Shown here in pieces: positions 14,799 through 20,577 of a stretch of 20,577 nt of DNA. Origin of the DNA: an uncultured Rubrobacteraceae bacterium. GTDB lineage: Bacteria > Actinomycetota > Rubrobacteria > Rubrobacterales > Rubrobacteraceae. The first letter of the stretch is position 1. Each line of letters opens with the position of its first letter. Location: assembly GCA_902806015.1 (NCBI GenBank), contig CADCUZ010000161.1, forward strand, positions 1-20,577, given 5' to 3'. The notes under the pieces were generated by a model, which saw only the letters and a program-made list of their open reading frames with translations, made no database searches and had not been told where the DNA came from. A program made the position numbers and the translations under genes.

Positions 14799-14826
14799 CG
14801 TTCCAGTCACCCTTCATCGTTCCAGT
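14799..14826. repeat. Short direct repeat, 9 bp with 19-bp period
   Basis: CGTTCCAGT occurs at 14799-14807 and 14818-14826, just beyond the 3' end of the amidase gene. It could be a protein site or chance; no function is evident. Confidence 0.4.
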
Positions 14827-14848
14827 GCAAAAAGGTGTCGGACGGCGG

Positions 14849-16240
14849 TCAATGGGCAAAATCGTAGGTTTTTTCGTGGGCGTGCCCGAAGCGGTAGACC
14901 GTCGCCTCGTCGAAGGGACGGCCTATGAGTTGCAGCCCGACGGGGAGGCCGGAATCCGTCGTTCCGCACGGAACGGAGAGGCTCGGGAGGCCGTTCATGT
15001 TCGTCGGCCCGGTCAGGCGGGTTAGGGCGGAGTACACAGCCTCTTCGTGGCCGTTGATGGAGGCCTGTCTCTGGCCGATCTCGGTCGCCGGGATCGGGAC
15101 GCTCGGAGAGAGGATGACGTCCACCTCCCCGAGCACCTCCTCGAACTCGCGGCGCGACCGCAGCTTTCGTCTCTGGGCGTTCGCGTACCTGTGCGCCCGC
15201 AGTTCCTCGCCCTGCAGGAGTCGTTCGAGCCCTTGGTCGTCGAACCTGTCGGGGTCGGACTTAAGGCGTTCCTCGTGGACGGCGTAGGCCTCGGCGGCGA
15301 GGGTCAGGCGTTGGGCGTGCAGGGTTTCCCACACGTTCGGGACCTCGACCTCGCGCACCACCGCCCCGAGGCTTCGGAAGGCCTCGACCGACTCGCGCAC
15401 CCGCGCCTCGACCTCTCTATCGACGTGCTCAAAGTAGAAGGCGGTCGGGACGCCGACGGCCGAACCCCGCAGGCCGCGCTCCAGGTCGCGGGCGAAGTCT
15501 TCGGCGGGCCGGTCCGCGGAGTACGGGTCTTGCGGGTCGTGGCCGACGAGCGCCGAGAGGAGCAGGGCGTTGTCTTCGACGGTGCGGGTCATGGGGCCCA
15601 CGTGGTCTAGGGTCCAGGCCAGGGGGAAGACGCCGCTCTTGCCCACGCGGCCGAAGGTCGGCTTCATGCCGACGACGCCGCAAAGGGCGGCGGGGATGCG
15701 GATGGAGCCGCCGGTATCCGAGCCGATGGCGCCGTAGCAGAGGCCGGTCGCCACGGCGGCGCCCGAGCCGCCGGAGGAGCCGCCGGAGATCCTGGCCGGG
15801 TCGTGCGGGTTCCTCGTCGGCCCGAAAAAAGAACGATCGCCCGTAGGACCGTAGGCGAACTCGTGGGTGTTCGTCTTGCCTAGCAGCACGGTTCCGGCCT
15901 CGCGGAGCCTGCGGGCGATCGCCGCATCGTCCTCGGGCACGTGGTCCTCGAAGAACGCGGAGGCCATCGTGGTGCGGACGCCTTTCGTGTAGACGAGGTC
16001 CTTGATCCAGACGGGCACGCCGTGCAGCGGGCCGCGGTAATCCCCGGCCCCAATCTCCGCCTCGGCCCGCGCCGCGTCCTCCATGGCGCGTTCCGCCGTC
16101 ACCGTGATAAACGCGTTCGTCTCATCGGCCCCGATCCGGCCGAGCAGCGCCTCCGTCATCTCGACCGGTGAGACCTCCCGCGTCCGCAAGGCGCGGGAGA
16201 GCCGCGCCAGCGAGCCTGGAAATTCCGTCGTACGGGCCAA
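14849..16240 (-). CDS. Amidase-signature family hydrolase
   Basis: 463 residues from a TTG start at 16240. The frame stays open upstream, but AGGAGG 4 nt before this TTG and the family's usual N-terminus (EFPGSLARLSRALRTREVSP) decide the start. The Ser-cisSer-Lys triad is complete: K80 in VWIKDLV, S155 in ISGGSSGGSGAAVA and S179 in GSDTGGSIRIPAALCG. SVPCGTTDSGLPVGLQLIGR is the usual C-terminal element. The enzyme hydrolyses a carboxamide to acid and ammonia; the substrate cannot be read from sequence. It resembles GatA, but no gatB or gatC is nearby, so a stand-alone catabolic amidase is more likely. It is divergent from the MFS gene across 102 bp. Any link to the polyamine cluster, whose end is 1.5 kb away, is unproven. 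Confidence 0.9.
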   Translation of the reverse strand: MARTTEFPGSLARLSRALRTREVSPVEMTEALLGRIGADETNAFITVTAERAMEDAARAEAEIGAGDYRGPLHGVPVWIKDLVYTKGVRTTMASAFFEDHVPEDDAAIARRLREAGTVLLGKTNTHEFAYGPTGDRSFFGPTRNPHDPARISGGSSGGSGAAVATGLCYGAIGSDTGGSIRIPAALCGVVGMKPTFGRVGKSGVFPLAWTLDHVGPMTRTVEDNALLLSALVGHDPQDPYSADRPAEDFARDLERGLRGSAVGVPTAFYFEHVDREVEARVRESVEAFRSLGAVVREVEVPNVWETLHAQRLTLAAEAYAVHEERLKSDPDRFDDQGLERLLQGEELRAHRYANAQRRKLRSRREFEEVLGEVDVILSPSVPIPATEIGQRQASINGHEEAVYSALTRLTGPTNMNGLPSLSVPCGTTDSGLPVGLQLIGRPFDEATVYRFGHAHEKTYDFAH

Positions 16241-16242
16241 AG

Positions 16243-16254
16243 TTCCTCCTCCCC
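16243..16254 (-). promoter_or_regulatory. Ribosome binding site for the amidase
   Basis: On the minus strand GGGGAGGAGGAA precedes TTG 16240. It is the only strong site in the region and shows that the upstream open frame to 16468 is not translated as part of this protein. Confidence 0.8.
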
Positions 16255-16269
16255 TGTAAACACACGCGG

Positions 16270-16298
16270 AGTATCTCACAGCCGGCGGCCCACCCGAA
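16270..16298 (-). promoter_or_regulatory. Possible promoter for the amidase
   Basis: On the minus strand TTCGGG (16293-16298), a 17-nt spacer and GATACT (16270-16275) lie about 30 nt before the start codon. The -10 is fair and the -35 weak. Confidence 0.3.
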
Positions 16299-16330
16299 CA
16301 CCAAAACCGATCCTCGAAACACACTTCCGG

Positions 16331-16336
16331 TATCAT
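16331..16336 (+). promoter_or_regulatory. -10 element for an apparently leaderless MFS transcript
   Basis: TATCAT lies six nucleotides before GTG 16343, which puts the expected transcription start at or next to the start codon. No Shine-Dalgarno is present and no clear -35 was seen. Confidence 0.4.
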
Positions 16337-16342
16337 CCGCTG

Positions 16343-17593
16343 GTGATCTCGCGTGCCGCGAAGGCGTTTGGGGGGTTCGACCGTCGGGTGTGGCTCCTGC
16401 TTTTCGCGATGGTCGCGTTCCGGTTCGGGCACGGGCTGTACTTTCCGTTCAGCTCGATCTATTTCCACAACGTCCTCGGCATCCCGCTCTCGCTGGTCGG
16501 CGTCGGCCTCGCCGTCTTCGCCGCCTCCAGCGTGGCCTCCGGCCTCGTTGCCGGCCCCCTCACGGACCGCTACGGGCGCAAGCCGACGATGCTCGTCGCC
16601 CTGTGCGGGAGCGCCGCGGGTTTCTTCGGCTTCGCCCTAGTGGACAACTTCGCCGGGTACCTGACGGTCTCGGCGGCCCACGGGCTTCTCGGCTGGTCCA
16701 TGTTCGAGGCCTCCCGCAACGCGATGGTCGCCGACGTGACGCCGCCCGGGATGCGCTCCCGCGCCTACGGCCTCGTCCGGGTGGGCGGCAACGTCGGCTG
16801 GGCCTCGGGGCCGATGGTGGCCGGCCTGGTCTCCGCCGCGGCGGGCGGCGCCGCCGGCGTCTACCCGAAACTCTTTGTCGGAACCTCCATCCTAACCGCC
16901 CTCGTCGCCCTCGCCCTCGCGGTGGCCGTCCGGGAGTCGCTGCCTTTCCGGCAGGAGACCGAAACCGAGGAGAGGGCCAAGCGCGGCCTGCGCGAGGCCT
17001 TCGCAGACGGGCCGTTCGTCCTCCTGCTGGCCGTGGGGGTGCTACTGTACTACGTCTTCACGCAGAACTGGCAGGCTTTGCCCATCTATGCCAAAAACTT
17101 CGTCGGGGTGACCGACCGGCAGATAGGGTTCTTCCTGGGCGCCAACGGGCTGATGGTCATACTGTTCCAACTCCCGGTCTCGTACCTCATAGACCGCGGC
17201 TCGAAGGTGGTCGCCCTCCTCGCGGGGGCCGTCCTTTTCGCCCTTTCGTCGGCCACGCTGCTCGCCACCGAGTCCTTCCTGGGCATCGTGGTCGCGTTCG
17301 TCCTCTTCTTCACCCTCGCCGAGATGGTGCTGGAGGTGGCCGGCGCCGCGCTGGCCGCCGAGCTCGCGCCGGTACGGCTGCGCGGGACGTACCTGGCCCT
17401 CTTCGGGGCATGCTTCGGGGCGGCGTGCGGGGCAAGCCCGATCGTGGGCGGCGCGCTCCTGCAGGCCGAACTGCCTGACGTGATCTGGAGGATCCAACTC
17501 GTGGCCGCCCTCCTCGCCGCGACCGGCCTGCTGACGCTGGCGGCGCTACGAAACCGCGCAAGGCCAAAGAAGGCGCAGAGCTCGAAGCTTTGA
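16343..17593 (+). CDS. MFS transporter, 12 membrane helices (DHA1-like)
   Basis: 416 residues. The first helix begins VWLLLFAMVAFRFGHGLYFPF (about 14-34). The loop 2-3 motif is GPLTDRYGRKPTM (about 71-83), the MFS motif A. Helix-rich stretches continue through the protein with a charged central loop (RQETETEERAKRGLREAF, about 208-225) dividing two six-helix halves, and a short basic tail. It would be a secondary transporter, probably a proton-coupled exporter; the substrate is unknown. GTG 16343 is chosen because it is the most upstream start giving the expected short N-terminus. It lacks a ribosome site and may be leaderless. It is divergent from the amidase and convergent with the LOV phosphatase, with 98 bp between their stops. 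Confidence 0.88.
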   Translation: MISRAAKAFGGFDRRVWLLLFAMVAFRFGHGLYFPFSSIYFHNVLGIPLSLVGVGLAVFAASSVASGLVAGPLTDRYGRKPTMLVALCGSAAGFFGFALVDNFAGYLTVSAAHGLLGWSMFEASRNAMVADVTPPGMRSRAYGLVRVGGNVGWASGPMVAGLVSAAAGGAAGVYPKLFVGTSILTALVALALAVAVRESLPFRQETETEERAKRGLREAFADGPFVLLLAVGVLLYYVFTQNWQALPIYAKNFVGVTDRQIGFFLGANGLMVILFQLPVSYLIDRGSKVVALLAGAVLFALSSATLLATESFLGIVVAFVLFFTLAEMVLEVAGAALAAELAPVRLRGTYLALFGACFGAACGASPIVGGALLQAELPDVIWRIQLVAALLAATGLLTLAALRNRARPKKAQSSKL

Positions 17594-17691
17594 GCCGTCG
17601 GCCAGTAGCGAGAACAAGAAAGCAGAAAACCCCGGCCCATCACAAGCAAGAGGCTGACTGCCGTAAGCGGAGGCGAAGCCGCGATGTTCCC

Positions 17692-19836
17692 CTACGTGGC
17701 GCGCACGACCAACAGCGCCAGGTCGTCCCGGGGGTAGCCCTCCTGGAATTCGAGGACGGCGTTCTTGAGGCCGCGGGCGATATCACCCGCGCTTTTTCCG
17801 GTGCGGGCGGCCAGGAGTCGGCGGAGCCGGTCCTCGCCGAAGAAGCCGCCGTCGGGGGAGCGCGCCTCGGTGACGCCGTCGGTGTAGAAGACCAGCGTCT
17901 CCCCCGGCACGAGGCGCGTGTGGGTATCGCCCAGCTCGGCGTCCGGGAAGACGCCGAGCGCCCGGCCGGGGCAGCTCAACTCCTCGACCGAGCCGTCGGC
18001 GCGCACCACGAGCGGCGGCGGGTGGCCGGCGCCGGAGACGTCCACCCCGACGCCGGGCCCGCAGTCTAGGGGCTCCAGGCGGGCGCAGGCCGCGGTGCAG
18101 AAACGGTCCTCGGGGAGTTGGCGAAGCATGGCCTCGTTAAGGGCGGCGAGAACCCCGGAGGGCCGGTCGTCCTGCATCGTCACGGCGCGGATGGTGTAGC
18201 GGATCAGGGCCGTCACCGCCGCCGCCTCGGCCCCCTTGCCGCGGACGTCCCCGATGGCGCAGACCCAGCTGTCCTCCACGGTGTTTATGACGTCGTAGAA
18301 GTCCCCGCCCACCTCGTTGGCCTCGCCGGAGGGTAGGTACTCGGCGCCGAGCTCGACGCCCGGTATATTGGGCAGGTGGGACGGCAGGAGGCTCCTCTGG
18401 AGGGTGCGGGCGATCTCGCTCCGGTCCCGGTAGAGACGAGCGTTGTCCACCGCGAGCGCGCACCGGTAGGAGAGGTTCTCCACGAACAGCAGGTCCTCGT
18501 CGTCGTAGCGGCGGTCGGGCCGGGAGGAGACGAGGGTCATGGCGCCTAAAGTTCGGCCGCGCGCCAATAGCGGCACGCTCATCAGAGACCGCGGCTCGAG
18601 GGCGCGCATCAACTCCCGGTGCTCTCCATCCAGCTCCCGCTCGTAGAGCCCGCTTCCGGAGAGCTCGGAGATCAGGACCGATCTCCCCGTCCGCAGCACC
18701 CGGGCGGTGCTCCCGGGGTCGTCCTCCCCGAAGGACCTGTGCTCCTTGAGCCGGCGCAGGAGCTCTACTTTTTCCGGGTCGGCGTGGGCCGCGGCAAGCT
18801 GTTGGACGCTCCCGTCCTCCTCCGCTATGTCGAGCAGGCACCAGTCCGCGAGCTCGGGGACCACCAGGCGCGGCACGCGCCGGAGCGTCTCCTCGTAGTC
18901 GAGGGAGGCAGAGAGGGCGGGCCCCGCGGCGGCGAGCAGGGCCAGACGCCGGCGGGCGGCGACCGCCTCGGCGCGCGCGAGCTTCTCCCCCACCAGCAAG
19001 AGGTCGCGCTCCTCTTCTATCCTCTTGCGCTCGCTGATGTCCTCGACCACCGCAATAAAGTACCGGGGCTCCCCGGGTCCGTCGCGGACCAGGGAGACGG
19101 TGAGGTTCACCCAGACGGGGGATCCGTCCTTTCTGACGTACCTCTTCTCCATCGTGTACGTCTGGAGCTCCCCCCGCAGCATCGCCCGGGCGCGCTCCAG
19201 GTCCCCCTCGAGGTCGTCGGGGTGGGTGATGTCCTCGAAGGTCCTCTCCAGCAGCTCCTCGGCGGTGTAGCCGACGATCTCGCAGAGGCGGCGATTGACG
19301 CGCAGCCAGCGGCCGTCCGTCCCGACCTGGGCGGCGCCCACGGCGGCGTGCTCGAAGGTGGCCCGGAAGCGCTCCTCGCTCTCGCGCAGGCTCTCCTCGA
19401 TCCTGAGCCGCTCGGTGATGTCGTTTTGTACCCCGACGAAGTTGATGAGCCGCCCCGCCTCGTCGTGGACCGGCGAGACGTACAGCTCGTTCCAGAAGAG
19501 CGGGCCGTCTTTGCGGTAGTTCCTCAGCACAACCCGGCATCCCCGTTCCTCCCGGAGCGCCACTCTGAGCTCGTCGAGCGCCGGCTGGTCGCGCTCGTCG
19601 TTCTGCAAAAAGCGGCAGTTGCGCCCCCGGGCCTCCTCCGCCGAGTAGCCCGAGATCTTCTCGAAAGCCGGGTTGACGTAGACGATCGGGTTGTCCGGCA
19701 GCTTCGGGTCCGTGATGACGATGCCGTTCGAGCTCGCCGCAACGGCCCTGTCGAGCAGGCGACGCATCTCCTCCGGGGCGGAGAGCCCGGGGACGTCGCG
19801 CCCGGCCGGTGGGTAAGGAGCGTCCAAGAACCGCAT
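17692..19836 (-). CDS. LOV-PAS-GAF-PP2C (SpoIIE-type) phosphatase, probable blue-light sensor
   Basis: 714 residues; ATG 19836 has GAGAAGGG upstream. Residues 30-142 are a LOV domain. GRNCRFLQ (71-78) carries the photoactive C74; N106 in RNYRKDG, N116 in FWNEL and Q137 in VGVQNDI are the other flavin contacts. The C-N-N spacings (32 and 42) equal those of B. subtilis YtvA. A helical linker ([18 protein letters not shown]) leads to a second PAS (about 156-275), then a coiled region, a GAF domain (about 310-470) and a PP2C/SpoIIE phosphatase. Metal-site motifs GGDFYD (about 508-513), [24 protein letters not shown] and PRDDLALL are all present, so it should be active. Such proteins dephosphorylate STAS anti-anti-sigma factors; no STAS or anti-sigma kinase gene is in the window, so the target is unknown. 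Light control is inferred from intact LOV residues. Confidence 0.92.
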   Translation of the reverse strand: MRFLDAPYPPAGRDVPGLSAPEEMRRLLDRAVAASSNGIVITDPKLPDNPIVYVNPAFEKISGYSAEEARGRNCRFLQNDERDQPALDELRVALREERGCRVVLRNYRKDGPLFWNELYVSPVHDEAGRLINFVGVQNDITERLRIEESLRESEERFRATFEHAAVGAAQVGTDGRWLRVNRRLCEIVGYTAEELLERTFEDITHPDDLEGDLERARAMLRGELQTYTMEKRYVRKDGSPVWVNLTVSLVRDGPGEPRYFIAVVEDISERKRIEEERDLLLVGEKLARAEAVAARRRLALLAAAGPALSASLDYEETLRRVPRLVVPELADWCLLDIAEEDGSVQQLAAAHADPEKVELLRRLKEHRSFGEDDPGSTARVLRTGRSVLISELSGSGLYERELDGEHRELMRALEPRSLMSVPLLARGRTLGAMTLVSSRPDRRYDDEDLLFVENLSYRCALAVDNARLYRDRSEIARTLQRSLLPSHLPNIPGVELGAEYLPSGEANEVGGDFYDVINTVEDSWVCAIGDVRGKGAEAAAVTALIRYTIRAVTMQDDRPSGVLAALNEAMLRQLPEDRFCTAACARLEPLDCGPGVGVDVSGAGHPPPLVVRADGSVEELSCPGRALGVFPDAELGDTHTRLVPGETLVFYTDGVTEARSPDGGFFGEDRLRRLLAARTGKSAGDIARGLKNAVLEFQEGYPRDDLALLVVRAT

Positions 19837-19887
19837 TCTACAGCCCTTCTCGGCACCCCACCGTGACCCCGACGTCTCCCCCTCACG

Positions 19888-19915
19888 TTAAAGCCCGCCG
19901 ATTCCGGGGTATGCT
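19888..19915 (+). promoter_or_regulatory. Possible promoter for sodA
   Basis: TTAAAG (19888-19893), a 16-nt spacer and TATGCT (19910-19915) stand about 45 nt before the sodA ATG. The -10 is good and the -35 partial. The 122-bp gap is shared with the divergent LOV phosphatase gene. Confidence 0.45.
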
Positions 19916-19958
19916 AGAGTCTGCAATGAAGGTAAGCTAGGAGAGGAGAAAGACAAAG

Positions 19959-20577
19959 ATGGCATACGAGCTGCCGCAGCTCCCTTACGGTTACGACGCC
20001 TTGGAGCCTACGATAGACGAGCAGACGATGCACCTGCACCACGAGAAGCACCACAACACCTACGTCACCAACCTCAACGCCGCCCTGGAGAAGCACCCGG
20101 AGGCCGACCCGGGCACCGTCGAAGAGCTCCTCGCCAACCTCGACTCCGTCCCGGAGGACATCCGCACCGCGGTGAGGAACAACGGCGGCGGCCACTCCAA
20201 CCACTCGATGTTCTGGCAGATCATGGGACCTTCCGGCTCGGGCGGCGGCAGTCCCTCCGGCGATCTCGCCTCGGCCATGGACTCCTCGTTCGGCTCTTTT
20301 GACGGGTTCAAGGAGCAGTTCGCGGCGGCCGCCGCGCCCGGCGCGCTGTTCGGGAGCGGGTGGGCGTGGCTGGTGGCCTCCCCCGACGGCTCCCTCTCCA
20401 TAGAGAAGACGGCGAACCAGGACAGCCCGCTTATGGAGGGCAAGACCCCCGTGATGGGCCTGGACGTGTGGGAGCACGCCTACTACCTCAAGTACCAGAA
20501 CCGCCGCCCCGAGTACATAAACGCCTGGTGGGACGTCGTCAACTGGGAAGAGATAGGCCGCCGCTACGACGCGGCCA
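19959..20577 (+). CDS. sodA: Superoxide dismutase, Mn type (3' end just beyond window)
   Basis: 206 codons are visible and no stop is reached; the family is about 205-210 residues, so only a few are missing. ATG 19959 follows [27 protein letters not shown] and [12 protein letters not shown] are the classic N-terminus. Metal ligands are H27, H82 (NHSMFW), D169 and H173 ([12 protein letters not shown]). GGGHSNH and Q154 in TANQDSPL are the glycine/glutamine combination of Mn rather than Fe enzymes. It converts superoxide to H2O2 and O2 in the cytoplasm as a dimer or tetramer. The residues [11 protein letters not shown] (about 91-101) form a glycine-rich loop. Divergent placement next to a light-sensing phosphatase gene may reflect shared control, which is inference. 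Confidence 0.95.
   Translation, partial: MAYELPQLPYGYDALEPTIDEQTMHLHHEKHHNTYVTNLNAALEKHPEADPGTVEELLANLDSVPEDIRTAVRNNGGGHSNHSMFWQIMGPSGSGGGSPSGDLASAMDSSFGSFDGFKEQFAAAAAPGALFGSGWAWLVASPDGSLSIEKTANQDSPLMEGKTPVMGLDVWEHAYYLKYQNRRPEYINAWWDVVNWEEIGRRYDAA

Larger units (their letters stand above)
14293..14848. other. 556-bp region without an intact gene; decayed fragments
   Basis: No full-length gene is supported on either strand. It holds a patD-like fragment (14341-14399, +), a probable broken membrane-protein gene (14357-14706, -), a CCTAGGAA direct repeat at 14320 and 14409, and a CGTTCCAGT direct repeat at 14799 and 14818. The stretch 14707-14798 shows nothing I can name. The mixture on both strands looks like a graveyard of past insertion or deletion events. 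Confidence 0.6.

Noticed and set aside
14849..16240. Amidase as GatA of the tRNA amidotransferase
   Set aside because: The fold is shared, but gatB and gatC are absent nearby and the gene stands alone.
16241..16468. 76-codon N-terminal extension of the amidase
   Set aside because: It overlaps the MFS gene in antisense, is not amidase-like, and the strong ribosome site lies before TTG 16240.
17594..17691. Bidirectional terminator between the convergent MFS and LOV phosphatase genes
   Set aside because: Only a weak GCGG/CCGC hairpin near 17667-17682 and no T run on either strand; not strong enough to call.

Overview
This window is a high-GC bacterial chromosome segment. It uses ATA isoleucine codons more often than most GC-rich genomes and has many TTG and GTG starts. 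The gene set (polyamine catabolism, a LOV/PAS/GAF/PP2C phosphatase, a Mn-type superoxide dismutase) also suggests an actinobacterium, most likely Rubrobacter or a relative. That taxonomic placement is inference; no marker gene is present.

Positions 2-13308 (+) form one long, tightly packed polyamine uptake and breakdown cluster. In order it holds: the 3' end of a class III aminotransferase; a PuuB/DAO-type FAD oxidoreductase; a flavin monoamine oxidase; a complete PotA-PotD-PotB-PotC spermidine/putrescine ABC importer; an aldehyde dehydrogenase; a metallo-beta-lactamase-fold hydrolase; an AAC(6')-like GNAT acetyltransferase; a PYROXD2/phytoene-desaturase-like FAD oxidoreductase; and a PatD-type gamma-aminobutyraldehyde dehydrogenase. 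Most junctions are 1-40 nt or overlap, so co-transcription is likely. The exceptions are gaps of 84 and 215 nt near the front. The importer would bring in polyamines, the aminotransferase and amine oxidases would make aminoaldehydes, and the two aldehyde dehydrogenases would oxidise these to amino acids such as GABA. The MBL, GNAT and PYROXD2-like trio has no known place in this route and is the least explained part. A GC-rich hairpin at 13319-13346 closes the cluster.

Positions 13389-14292 (+) hold a promoter and a one-span membrane protein of unknown function with a coiled coil. Positions 14293-14848 have no intact gene. They contain a frame-broken remnant that matches the C-terminal part of patD at about 94% over 53 bp, next to what looks like a decayed membrane-protein gene on the minus strand.

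Positions 14849-16240 (-) encode an amidase-signature hydrolase and 16343-17593 (+) a 12-helix MFS transporter with an apparently leaderless GTG start; the two are divergent. Positions 17692-19836 (-) encode a 714-residue LOV-PAS-GAF-PP2C (SpoIIE-type) phosphatase with a complete flavin-binding LOV signature, so a probable blue-light-controlled regulator. Divergent from it, 19959 to the window end (+) is a nearly complete Mn-type superoxide dismutase. I saw no tRNA, rRNA, CRISPR array, insertion sequence or phage gene.
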